From positions 1 through 64,000 of the forward strand of contig CADANN010000013.1 of the NCBI GenBank assembly GCA_902789325.1: DNA of 64,000 bases. Direction: 5' to 3'. This DNA comes from an uncultured Spirochaetaceae bacterium (GTDB lineage: Bacteria > Spirochaetota > Spirochaetia > Treponematales > Treponemataceae). Position 1 is the stretch's first letter. Each line of letters opens with the position of its first letter. The position numbers and the translations under genes were made by a program. The notes beneath the pieces were generated by a model. The model did no database searches, was not told the DNA's origin, and saw only the letters and a program-made list of their open reading frames with translations. Below, one piece after another: positions 8,313-16,517 of this stretch.

Positions 8313-8414
8313 ATCCTGAACCCTTCGCAGCATAGCTGCTCGGAGACTCGCTAAAAATAGTCCACTGGACTATTTTTGCCCTGCTACGCAGTGCCGCTCC
8401 CTATGTTTCAGGAT
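8313..8414. repeat. REP-like intergenic element with nested terminator hairpin
   Basis: Bounded by the inverted repeat ATCCTGAA (8313-8320) / TTCAGGAT (8407-8414). Inside is a perfect 12-bp stem (AAAAATAGTCCA, 8353-8377) that can act as a terminator for the phosphatase gene on the minus strand. The outer ends resemble the TCATCCTGA-type intergenic repeats seen in many bacterial genomes. Confidence 0.55.
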
Positions 8415-8615
8415 CTTATTTTATTAAAAATGTAATGGATTAGTTACCGTGCAGCTCCATGCGGACGTCATGCACAAAAAGATATGAGAAGTTCGCCCTT
8501 AGGCGAAAAAGAAATTAAAGGAAAAGAAGCGGCTCTTAAGTAGGCCTGTAATTCTTAACATATACTGAATATTAGCACGCTAAGAGCCGCTTGTAAAGAG
8601 TAAAACAAAAAATTA
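8415..8615. other. Rest of the 322-bp spacer: hairpin and long-loop inverted repeat
   Basis: The spacer between the phosphatase and paaK carries TTCGCC-CTTA-GGCGAA (8492-8507) and a perfect 12-bp inverted repeat AAGCGGCTCTTA (8527-8538) / TAAGAGCCGCTT (8581-8592) with a 42-nt loop that contains TATACT. No convincing ORF is present. It may be the structured 3' end of the phosphatase transcript, a small RNA or a mobile miniature element. Confidence 0.4.
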
Positions 8616-9863
8616 TTAAAATCTCACATTCATAACCGTAATATCATCCGGCAGGAGGGCTTTTCCTACCCAGTCTTTTACGGTCTTTTCAATTGTCTTT
8701 TCTGCAGAGTAAACGTCGGTTTTGAAGAGTTCACCGAAGAATGCTTTTGTGCGCGGTTCATCATAGCGTTCGCCATCATCATTCTGCATATCTGTAAAAC
8801 CATCAGAATACATATTAATCTGCAGGCTTGGTTTTATTGGCATGCGGTATGCGCCCTTTTTATCTTCCATAATTGTCTGAGCAACAGCACCCATTCCAAA
8901 CGGTGGGAAAGATGGAGTTAGCGTTGCTACCCTGCCCTTGCCACCTTCATCTTTGAGATAAGCAAAAACGTTTGTGTGTCCACAGTTGTAAACATCAATC
9001 GCACGCGCCTTTGAATCTACAAAACAAAGCGCACCGGTAATAAAGTTTCCAACCGGAACAATTTCCTGCAAAAAGTTATCGAGCATAACAACAAGTTTTG
9101 CTGCACTGAGCTTTGACGAATCCTGCAGACACATCATAGAGAAAATAGAACCAAGTGTAACTGTGAGCAAAGCCGCAGAAACATTTTTTCCCGAAACATC
9201 AAAACAACCAATCAGATAGCGGCCTTCGCAGAGTTCCTTTGCTATGTAATAGTCACCACCAACTGAGTTTGCCATCTTATTATAGATGCAAACATCAAAT
9301 GGAAATTTCTTTGCATCAGCATTCTTTTTGAGCATGTTCTGCTGAATAGCCGCTGCCTTTTCCATATCCTGAGCACGCAATTCTTCCAGCTTGGAATTCA
9401 TCTTTGCAATGGACATAATTCCATAGAAGCTGCGGTTATTTAAGAGAACAATAACATGTTTGATTTCGACATTAATTGCAGTGTCGTTAACTTTTGCGGC
9501 AACTGTTTCTATAAAATCTGCACAGTTTAGAGTGAACGGACATTCTTTTACATAATCACCACAGGTTTTAGAAGCAAAAAGCTTAAAACCAGACGCCTTG
9601 TTTTTTTCTATTACATCGCGCTCAACAACGCCAATAACTGCATCATCTTTTTCAATTGGAACTGCAGTAAGATCCGGCTGTTGCTCAAACATCTCGAGCG
9701 CAACATCAAGGCTTGCTCTGCTGCTAACTGGCTCAATTGCCATTGTAATTGAACCAACCTGTCTTTCATTAAAACTATTTTCGAATCCTGTTTTTTTTAC
9801 ATCTACAGAACTCTTCTCTTCCAGATCTTCGGAAAAGAATGAACTGTCAATAACTTCTTCCAT
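8616..9863 (-). CDS. CBS-pair / SpoIIE-type PP2C protein phosphatase
   Basis: 415 aa. Residues about 35-155 form two CBS-like repeats (LDVALEMFEQQPDLTAVPI; VIVLLNNRSFYGIMSIAKM), which usually bind adenine nucleotides. A short coiled linker with the AAAIQQNML motif leads into a RsbU/SpoIIE phosphatase domain (about 190-415) with metal-binding aspartates in SVGGDYY and FDVSGKN and a late LLPDDITVM motif. Such enzymes dephosphorylate anti-sigma antagonists in partner-switching pathways. No partner kinase or STAS protein is encoded here. The AGGGG ribosome site before the ATG is good and a TTTACA-17-TATACT promoter lies upstream, so it is a single-gene unit. Confidence 0.88.
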   Translation of the reverse strand: MEEVIDSSFFSEDLEEKSSVDVKKTGFENSFNERQVGSITMAIEPVSSRASLDVALEMFEQQPDLTAVPIEKDDAVIGVVERDVIEKNKASGFKLFASKTCGDYVKECPFTLNCADFIETVAAKVNDTAINVEIKHVIVLLNNRSFYGIMSIAKMNSKLEELRAQDMEKAAAIQQNMLKKNADAKKFPFDVCIYNKMANSVGGDYYIAKELCEGRYLIGCFDVSGKNVSAALLTVTLGSIFSMMCLQDSSKLSAAKLVVMLDNFLQEIVPVGNFITGALCFVDSKARAIDVYNCGHTNVFAYLKDEGGKGRVATLTPSFPPFGMGAVAQTIMEDKKGAYRMPIKPSLQINMYSDGFTDMQNDDGERYDEPRTKAFFGELFKTDVYSAEKTIEKTVKDWVGKALLPDDITVMNVRF

Positions 9864-9883
9864 AAGAGATTTCCCCTACAATA

Positions 9884-9912
9884 AGTATAACATTCAAATT
9901 TTCCGCTGTAAA
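9884..9912 (-). promoter_or_regulatory. Promoter of the CBS-SpoIIE phosphatase gene
   Basis: Minus-strand TTTACA (9912-9907), exact 17-bp spacer, TATACT (9889-9884), about 20 nt before the ATG at 9863. Confidence 0.6.
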
Positions 9913-9973
9913 GGAAATTATAACTTTCAATTACTTTTCACTGATATTTTGACCTACAATTCATGTACGATTT

Positions 9974-10025
9974 TTGACAATTAGTGAACAGCTTTATAGA
10001 AATCAGCTGTTACATAAGGTATAAT
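9974..10025 (+). promoter_or_regulatory. Promoter region of the ABC exporter operon with inverted repeat
   Basis: A TTGACA at 9974-9979 and a TATAAT at 10020-10025 are too far apart to pair with each other. Between them lies the inverted repeat AACAGCT (9987-9993) / AGCTGTT (10005-10011), a possible regulator site. The TATAAT lies 27 nt before the ATG at 10053, a normal leader length. Confidence 0.35.
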
Positions 10026-10052
10026 CCTTAAATTATTACAACGGAGTAAAAC

Positions 10053-11891
10053 ATGAAGGAAAAAAAGTTGAAAAACCGAATCAATGCAGTACGTAATAAC
10101 TTTTACGCACTGCGCCTCGTCTGGAAAATGTGCCCCCGTATGGTTGTGCACATGGCTTGTTCCCGCGCCTTGTACTACTTTGGCTGGCTGTTTTACAGTG
10201 CCTTCTTTATGCGCTATGTAATTAATGCCTTGCAAAGCGGCGAAACCTTTAACGCAATTATGATTTTTATTGGAATCACAGTTGCAGTATTCGCCTCAAT
10301 GGCTTTATACAACAGTTACATTCTGGGAGCAGTAAAACCTGTAACTGATGCAGAAGTAAACAAAAAACTGTATCAGAAGCTTTTTAAGAAGTCGCGCAAT
10401 GTCGAACTAGAATGTTTTGAAAATTCTGATTTTTACGACAAATATACACTAGCAATGAAAAATGCGGACACCCGCCTGATTGAAACAGTAGACCAGTTAT
10501 TCGGTCTGTTTTTCGGTTTTATTGCAAGCATCTGTGCCTTTGTCTTTATGTTCCAGGTTGATAAGCTTTCGGTTACTTTTATTCTTCTTCCGATAATCGG
10601 AAACTTTTACTTCCGTATCTTGAACAGTCGTGTTGATTACCAGCGCAACAAGGAGATGGCTCCTCATAATCGACGTATAGATTACATAAACAGAATTATG
10701 TATCTCAAAGATTATGCAAAGGAAATCCGTCTTACAAATATTTTTAATCTGCTCAAAAGACAGTACACAGATGCAATTACTGGAGTTGCAGATGTTACAA
10801 AAAAGTTTGTTTTCAAATCTGCATTCTTACACTGGTTCTATGTAATGTTTACCTTTACTTTTATTTTTGAAGGATTATTGATTTACGGAGCATACCGAAC
10901 GTTAGTTAGTAACACAATGACACTTCCGCAGCTTGCAGTTCTTACCAGCATGATGGTTTCTACTACGTGGATTCTGATTGGTTTTACAGACAGTGTAACT
11001 GCCAGTTTTAAGAACGGTCTTTTTGTTGATTACCTTCGCACCTTCCTTGAATACGAAGAAAAGATACCAGAAGATTATGACGGAGCTGATCCGGGAACTA
11101 CAATAAACTCGATTGAGTTCTGCAATGTTAGTTTTGCCTACAAGGACACACCAGTTCTCTCTGGTCTGAATATGAAATTCGATGGCGGAAAGACTTATGC
11201 CTTAGTCGGCCATAACGGAGCCGGCAAATCTACAATCATAAAACTGCTACTGCGTTTTTATGACCCGACAGAAGGTGAAATCTTACTCAATGGACGTAAC
11301 ATCAAAGAATACAACCTGCAGAAATACCGCGCACTTTTTGCTACGGCATTTCAGGACAACAGAATGTTTTCGATGAGCGTTGCCGATAACGTAACACTTG
11401 GAGAAGATATTCCTGACGCAGAAAAGGAACAGACTGTTAGTGAAGCTCTCAAACTTTCGGGTGTATACGATAAAGTTATGAGTCTGCCTCAAGGTATCAA
11501 TACCACACTCACCCGCGAGTTCGATGATAACGGCGCTGTTCTTTCTGGAGGTGAGTTCCAGAAAATAGTAGTATCGCGGGCATTTGCGCGTCGCTGCCCT
11601 ATTAAGGTTTTTGACGAACCTTCGAGCGCACTCGATCCGATAGCTGAATACAAGCTATTTGACAACATCTTAAAAGCCTGCCGCGAAAACACCTTGCTGT
11701 TTATTTCACACAGACTTTCTTCGGTTCAGAATGCAGATCACGTATTCCTTCTTGAGCACGGTCAGGTAAAAGAAGAAGGAACACATCGCGAACTTATGGA
11801 CCAGCATGGTTTGTATGCAGATATGTATCAAAAGCAGGCAGAAAACTATCTTGCCGATAACACAAAACAAAGGGAGGGAATCTGGGCATGA
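10053..11891 (+). CDS. ABC exporter half-transporter (first subunit)
   Basis: 612 aa with the fused layout of an exporter: a six-helix type I membrane domain (about 40-330) and an ATPase domain (about 355-600). Walker A GHNGAGKST lies near residue 385, the signature LSGGEFQK near 496 and Walker B VFDEPSSALDP near 517, followed by a switch His (FISHRLSS). All catalytic residues look intact. The stop overlaps the next gene's start by 4 bp (ATGA), so the two subunits are translationally coupled and likely form a heterodimer. ACGGAG ribosome site upstream. Substrate is unknown; peptides, lipids and drugs are typical for the family. No maturation or precursor gene is adjacent. Confidence 0.9.
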   Translation: MKEKKLKNRINAVRNNFYALRLVWKMCPRMVVHMACSRALYYFGWLFYSAFFMRYVINALQSGETFNAIMIFIGITVAVFASMALYNSYILGAVKPVTDAEVNKKLYQKLFKKSRNVELECFENSDFYDKYTLAMKNADTRLIETVDQLFGLFFGFIASICAFVFMFQVDKLSVTFILLPIIGNFYFRILNSRVDYQRNKEMAPHNRRIDYINRIMYLKDYAKEIRLTNIFNLLKRQYTDAITGVADVTKKFVFKSAFLHWFYVMFTFTFIFEGLLIYGAYRTLVSNTMTLPQLAVLTSMMVSTTWILIGFTDSVTASFKNGLFVDYLRTFLEYEEKIPEDYDGADPGTTINSIEFCNVSFAYKDTPVLSGLNMKFDGGKTYALVGHNGAGKSTIIKLLLRFYDPTEGEILLNGRNIKEYNLQKYRALFATAFQDNRMFSMSVADNVTLGEDIPDAEKEQTVSEALKLSGVYDKVMSLPQGINTTLTREFDDNGAVLSGGEFQKIVVSRAFARRCPIKVFDEPSSALDPIAEYKLFDNILKACRENTLLFISHRLSSVQNADHVFLLEHGQVKEEGTHRELMDQHGLYADMYQKQAENYLADNTKQREGIWA

Positions 11892-13720
11892 AAAACAACA
11901 TGAAAACTACAACCACAGCAAGAGCAAAAAGCAACGTTCTAAAAAATCAAATCTTCCTCTGGAAACTTTGTTTTAAAACTTGTCCACTTTATATGATTTA
12001 TCATCTCTATGATGCCTTCCGCTATCAGGGAATTATTTTCCTTGAGCATGTATTGGGAATCCGTTATGTTTTGCGTTGTGCAGAATTCCACGAACCTTTT
12101 ACAAAGGCACTTCTTTACATAGGACTCATTCTTCTTATAAATATAATTCAGATTATTCCGGATGGATTTTTCATTTACGGCTGGCAGTATAAATACAAGC
12201 CACGCCTGTACCGCGCACTCAAAGAACAGATGTTCAAGAAAGCATCGGAAATTGATTTGTACTGCTACGATGATCCAGCTTATTACAACGACTTTGTATT
12301 AAGTGTTTCCCAATCAGAAGCTGCAATAGACCGCTTCCTTGAACTGCTTAATATGGCAATGCAGGCAATTACAGTTTTGTTCACAACCGGTATCTTCTAT
12401 CTTATGACAGATCCTATCGGCATTGCATTTGTTTTTGTTTCATTCATAATGCGTTTTGTTGTTTCTAAAAAACTCAACAAAGTAAATTATGATAACCGCA
12501 TTGCTATAAATCCACATATGCGAAAACGAGATTATGTAAGCCGAGTTTTCTATCTTAAAGATTTTGCAAAAGAGTTAAGACTTCATCCGAATGCAGGAAC
12601 TCAACTTGAACAGGAGTTTGCCGAAGCTAACGACAATATTATAAGCGAACACAAAAAGGTTTCTACTAAACGAGTATGGTTCCAGTTCCTCAAAGACTAT
12701 GGCGTTGGTGACTTTTTGATTGATGGCCTATACATCACCTATCTTGTTTATAAAGCTGCTGTGCTTCATTCAGTAACTTACAGTGATGCTGTAATTCTTT
12801 TTAACAGAACAGGAAGTCTCCGCGGAAGCATGGGGCGTTTCGCAGATCTTGGACCAAAAGCTCACGAAAACTCTATGTTCGTAGACAAAATCCGTTCATT
12901 CCTTTCATACGAACCACGTCTTAAAAATGATGAAGGTGATGATGTTCCACAGGGCAATGGAGAACTTAAACTCGAACACCTTTCGTTCAAGTATTCAGAA
13001 ACTGGCCGCACTGTTCTTGATGATATTTCTCTTACCGTAAAACCTGGCGAACACATTGCGATTGTAGGCTACAATGGAGCCGGTAAAACTACTCTCATTA
13101 AACTTCTTATGCGTCTTTATGATCCGACAAGCGGAAGCATCTCTTATCACGACAAAAATGTAAAAACACTTTGTCCACGTGAATATCATAAACGTATTGG
13201 TGTAGTTTTCCAAGATTTCCAGATGTTCGGTGCAAACCTTGCAGAAAATGTTGTAATGGATAATATGACAAAATCTGAGCAGGAAGAAAAAGCGCCGCAA
13301 ATCACAAAGGCTTTACAGGCAGCAGGATTTGCAGAAAAACTCGCTCGCCTACCGGATGGACTATTTACTCAGGTTACAACAGAGTTTGATAAAGCTGGAG
13401 TTGATTTTTCTGGTGGCGAAAGTCAGAAGGTTGCAATTTCTCGAGCCTTCTATAAAAACGCAGACATTCTGATTATGGATGAACCATCAAGTGCACTGGA
13501 TCCAATTGCTGAATACGAGCTAAACAAAGCAATGGAAACTGCTGCAAAAGGAAAGACTGTGTTCTATATTTCACACCGTCTTTCTACAACCCGCGATGCA
13601 GACCGAATCATCATGCTTGAACGTGGTCGCATAATAGAAGAAGGAACACATAAAGAGCTTTTAGCCCGCAATGGCAAATACGCAGAAATGTGGAATGCCC
13701 AGGCCGGAAAATATAATTAG
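11888..13720 (+). CDS. ABC exporter half-transporter (second subunit)
   Basis: 610 aa, paralogous to and overlapping the upstream subunit by 4 bp. Membrane domain about 40-340; ATPase with Walker A GYNGAGKTT near residue 393, signature FSGGESQK near 506, Walker B LIMDEPSSALDP near 528 and ISHRLSTTRD. The shared phrase DEPSSALDPIAEY in both subunits supports recent common ancestry. Both nucleotide sites seem competent, unlike many heterodimeric exporters where one is degenerate. The stop overlaps the convergent histidine kinase stop by 4 bp (13717-13720), leaving no room for a terminator between them. Confidence 0.9.
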   Translation: MKNNMKTTTTARAKSNVLKNQIFLWKLCFKTCPLYMIYHLYDAFRYQGIIFLEHVLGIRYVLRCAEFHEPFTKALLYIGLILLINIIQIIPDGFFIYGWQYKYKPRLYRALKEQMFKKASEIDLYCYDDPAYYNDFVLSVSQSEAAIDRFLELLNMAMQAITVLFTTGIFYLMTDPIGIAFVFVSFIMRFVVSKKLNKVNYDNRIAINPHMRKRDYVSRVFYLKDFAKELRLHPNAGTQLEQEFAEANDNIISEHKKVSTKRVWFQFLKDYGVGDFLIDGLYITYLVYKAAVLHSVTYSDAVILFNRTGSLRGSMGRFADLGPKAHENSMFVDKIRSFLSYEPRLKNDEGDDVPQGNGELKLEHLSFKYSETGRTVLDDISLTVKPGEHIAIVGYNGAGKTTLIKLLMRLYDPTSGSISYHDKNVKTLCPREYHKRIGVVFQDFQMFGANLAENVVMDNMTKSEQEEKAPQITKALQAAGFAEKLARLPDGLFTQVTTEFDKAGVDFSGGESQKVAISRAFYKNADILIMDEPSSALDPIAEYELNKAMETAAKGKTVFYISHRLSTTRDADRIIMLERGRIIEEGTHKELLARNGKYAEMWNAQAGKYN

Positions 13721-15156
13721 ATTGCTATCGAAAACTTTGCACCGTGGGGCTCAACATTACCTGCTGTAATTTCTGCACCAAGAGCCCCGCACAAAGTTTT
13801 CGCAATTGCGAGCCCAAGCCCGCAGCCACCAGCACTTCTTGTGTGTGCTTCATCTCCACGGTAAAAACGTTCAAAAACATGAGGTAGAGTTTCTTCTGCA
13901 ATCCCAGGGCCGTCGTCACTTTCATAAATCACAAATTGGCCTTCATCTCCTGCCTCTTTACCATCACTTCTTTCAATACCTAATTTAACAGTGCACTTTT
14001 CTCCTGCAAACTTTACACTGTTAGAAACCAGCACTGTTAGAATCTGATGCAGCATTTCCGGGTCAGTATTAATCAAAGCCCCCACTGCACCATCTGATTC
14101 ATTCACTCCCGAAGTATCAATCACAAACTCTACCTCAGGCGCAACTGCCGCAAACTCATTCTTCACACGTTCCAATAAATCTATAACAGACACTTCGCTA
14201 ATCTGAGGCTTAACACGCCCGCTTTCAACCCTCGAAATCTGCAAAAGATTTTCAATAATCGCATGCATAGACTTTGCTTCATCTTTTATTGCCAGCAGAG
14301 ATTTTTCCAATTGCCCAGGTTTGTCCTTACCCCAGCGAAGTAAAAGATTTGCCTGCCCGGAAATTACAGTAAGCGGAGTATTCAGCTCATGAGACACATC
14401 ACTTGAAAACTGGCGCTCCCTGTCAAAATCTGCTTTGATTCTCAGGAACAAATCATTGATGGTTCTGGACAATTCATCTATTTCATCTCCACGCCCGCTT
14501 AATGGTAACTGCCCGTCCAGATTTTCAGTTGTCATTGTACGCGCTGTTTTTGTAATTTTAACAACAGGATTAATTGTATTCTTTGTAATTAAAAGCGACT
14601 CAAAAAACGAAAGAATCAAAATCGGAATAATCATAAACAAAAGTGCAAAAGGCAGTTTTGTAAAAATCATATTCAAAAAGTTTTTTTCATTATTCTCAGA
14701 AACTGCAACAACAATTTTTCGGCCATAAAACTCAAAGCTTTCGGCATAGTAAACAACATCAAGATCACCGTCAAAAAAGAAATTTTTTGCTAAATATCTT
14801 TTTGCTTTTCCTTTTGTATCTTTTAACAAAGGAAGAAACGGATCATTTGTCGCAATGATTTCTTCAGTATCAGTATCATAAATAATAAAGGAAATAAAAT
14901 ACGGGAGCTCTGGAATTATAAGAGGACGCTGTTCATCAGCATTTTCAGAAATAATCAATTCACCATTTTCATACATCCGGGTAATAACTGAATATACACC
15001 ATTTGCCGCATTCACAAGTCCCTCTTTCTGATTACTACGAACAAGAGAACGTAAAAAGAAAAGTATGCAAAGCGAAAGAAGAATTACAGAGGTTGTGAGA
15101 ATAAACATAAAGCGAAGTGAAAGTCTTACTGCAAACGATAATGGTCTTTTATTCAT
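13717..15156 (-). CDS. Two-component sensor histidine kinase
   Basis: 479 aa. First membrane segment at about 12-33, an extracytoplasmic sensor of roughly 130 residues, second membrane segment near 170-195, a HAMP linker (TKTARTMTTENLDGQLPLSG), then the phosphoacceptor box SSDVSHELNTPLTVI (His near 254) and a HATPase domain with an N box (LTVLVSNSVKFA), DDGPGI and GCGLGLAI. It should autophosphorylate and pass phosphate to the response regulator encoded 14 bp upstream. Last gene of the lipoprotein/regulator/kinase operon. Confidence 0.92.
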   Translation of the reverse strand: MNKRPLSFAVRLSLRFMFILTTSVILLSLCILFFLRSLVRSNQKEGLVNAANGVYSVITRMYENGELIISENADEQRPLIIPELPYFISFIIYDTDTEEIIATNDPFLPLLKDTKGKAKRYLAKNFFFDGDLDVVYYAESFEFYGRKIVVAVSENNEKNFLNMIFTKLPFALLFMIIPILILSFFESLLITKNTINPVVKITKTARTMTTENLDGQLPLSGRGDEIDELSRTINDLFLRIKADFDRERQFSSDVSHELNTPLTVISGQANLLLRWGKDKPGQLEKSLLAIKDEAKSMHAIIENLLQISRVESGRVKPQISEVSVIDLLERVKNEFAAVAPEVEFVIDTSGVNESDGAVGALINTDPEMLHQILTVLVSNSVKFAGEKCTVKLGIERSDGKEAGDEGQFVIYESDDGPGIAEETLPHVFERFYRGDEAHTRSAGGCGLGLAIAKTLCGALGAEITAGNVEPHGAKFSIAI

Positions 15157-15170
15157 ATTGCACCCGTCAA

Positions 15171-15860
15171 CTAGCCCAGAATATAACCGACACCGCGGAC
15201 AGTTCTTATATATTCACTTTTGTCGTATTCAGCAATTTTCGAACGCAGATATCCGACATAAACATCAACAGTATTTTCATCAATAAAATGTCCGGCTCCC
15301 CAGATTTCATCAATAATCTGCTGACGTGTAAAAACCTTTCCCTTATTTTCAAGCAGGAACTTCAAAAGAAGAAACTCTGTTTTCGAAAGCTGAATCTCTG
15401 TCTGTTGTGCACCATCAGCACCGCTACGAATAAAGCAGCCCATACGATCAACATCCAGAGAAACCCCTTTATACGAAAGCTCTTCTTCTGATTTTTTTGA
15501 AAAGTTCACACGACGCAGCAAAGCATTTATGCGAGCAAGAAGTTCCTCTATTTCAAAAGGCTTTGGAATATAATCATCAGCTCCAAGATTTAATCCATTG
15601 ATTTTGTCGATAGTCTCACCACGAGCAGTTTCCAGAATAATCGGTACAGTTGAAACCGCGCGTATTCTTCGCAAAACTTCAAGTCCATTCAATTCAGGAA
15701 GCATTATATCAAGCAAAATTAAGTCCGGCTTTTCTGCATCGAATTTTTCAAGTGCCTCACGACCAGAAACTGCAAGACAAGTTGTATAGCCTTCATGCTC
15801 CAGTTCCGGAATTATAAAATCTGAAATACCTGCATCATCTTCAACAATAAGAATCTTCAT
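15171..15860 (-). CDS. OmpR/PhoB-family response regulator
   Basis: 229 aa from the ATG at 15860, which has GAGGTG just upstream; a GTG two codons earlier (15866) overlaps that site. Receiver domain residues 1-118 with acidic pocket VEDD, phosphoacceptor Asp in LLDIMLPE (about D51) and the conserved Lys in DDYIPKPFE. The effector is a PhoB-type winged helix (130-229) including LSKTEFLLLKFLLENKGKVFT split across two helices, and NTVDVYVGYLRSKI. Cognate kinase gene follows directly. Direct repeats suited to this family lie at 16428-16446, upstream of the divergent beta-helix lipoprotein, the likely target. Confidence 0.93.
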   Translation of the reverse strand: MKILIVEDDAGISDFIIPELEHEGYTTCLAVSGREALEKFDAEKPDLILLDIMLPELNGLEVLRRIRAVSTVPIILETARGETIDKINGLNLGADDYIPKPFEIEELLARINALLRRVNFSKKSEEELSYKGVSLDVDRMGCFIRSGADGAQQTEIQLSKTEFLLLKFLLENKGKVFTRQQIIDEIWGAGHFIDENTVDVYVGYLRSKIAEYDKSEYIRTVRGVGYILG

Positions 15861-15867
15861 TTTCACC

Positions 15868-16365
15868 TCACAAGCCAGGGCTTACTTCAACCAGCATTTC
15901 TACCGGGTCAATAACATTTCCACTAAAAGAACGAACATTCTGTATTTTTAATTTAAAAGTCTGACTATTCACTGGAGCAACAAATTTAACAGTATCGCCT
16001 CTACGGTTAAACGAAAATCTGCAAAACTCCGGCAAAAGATTATTATCAATAAAAATCGCTTCCTTCTTGAAAGAACGAGGATTTATATTCTGATTAAAAA
16101 TAATTTCAATGCAAACAGTTTTTTCATCAAAGCGCGTACATTTAATCTGGTTTATTTTCAAAGGAAGATTTTCATTATAAGTTCTGTTTCCTCTATAATT
16201 CAGGATTCTTGATTCATCCTTAGGAGGAAGTCTTGGAGGCTCAGGATGCTCATGAGAAGGTGGTGGCGATGGAGGAGATGTTTTTGACGGTGCAGGCTGT
16301 GCACACAAACATCCCGCCATTAATAAGAAGAGGATAATAAAAATGTCTCGCCTTATAAGCCTCAT
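15868..16365 (-). CDS. Putative lipoprotein, first gene of the two-component operon
   Basis: 165 aa, unrecognised. A lipoprotein-type signal (MRLIRRDIFIILFLLMAGC, Cys 19) is followed by a Pro-rich linker (about 25-50) and a folded beta-rich domain (about 60-165) with the phrase FNQNINPRSFKKEAIFIDNN, reminiscent of Ig-like Big_5-type domains that describe a new value following an event. Its stop is 7 nt before the regulator ATG, so it is made with the two-component system; it could be an accessory sensor or ligand-binding protein. No Shine-Dalgarno; TATAAT sits 6 nt upstream of the ATG, a leaderless arrangement. Confidence 0.7.
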   Translation of the reverse strand: MRLIRRDIFIILFLLMAGCLCAQPAPSKTSPPSPPPSHEHPEPPRLPPKDESRILNYRGNRTYNENLPLKINQIKCTRFDEKTVCIEIIFNQNINPRSFKKEAIFIDNNLLPEFCRFSFNRRGDTVKFVAPVNSQTFKLKIQNVRSFSGNVIDPVEMLVEVSPGL

Positions 16366-16371
16366 AACAAA

Positions 16372-16377
16372 ATTATA
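16372..16377 (-). promoter_or_regulatory. -10 box of the lipoprotein/two-component operon
   Basis: Minus-strand TATAAT (16377-16372), followed by 6 nt and the ATG at 16365. The -35 region (ATTTAT) is poor. Transcription would begin at the start codon. Confidence 0.5.
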
Positions 16378-16420
16378 AACTAAATACTAAAAAAATAAAT
16401 GAAAAACAGCAAAGTTATTG

Positions 16421-16446
16421 CTAAGAGTTCTCTTAGATTTCTCTTA
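16421..16446. promoter_or_regulatory. Probable response-regulator binding site with three half-sites
   Basis: Two direct copies of TTCTCTTA at 16428-16435 and 16439-16446 (11-bp period, one helical turn), with a third inverted half-site making CTAAGAG-TT-CTCTTAG at 16421-16436. Helical-turn direct repeats are the usual target of OmpR/PhoB-family regulators, and one is encoded next door. Location fits activation of the plus-strand gene at 16518. Confidence 0.55.
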
Positions 16447-16517
16447 ATCGCTTTTAAAGACATATGAGCTTTTTGATGTTATCTTTTTTTAAGAAAAACT
16501 TATCAGGAGGATATGGA

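Noticed and set aside
10053-13720. Bacteriocin export locus
   Set aside because: No precursor peptide, peptidase domain or immunity gene is seen next to the two ABC half-transporters.
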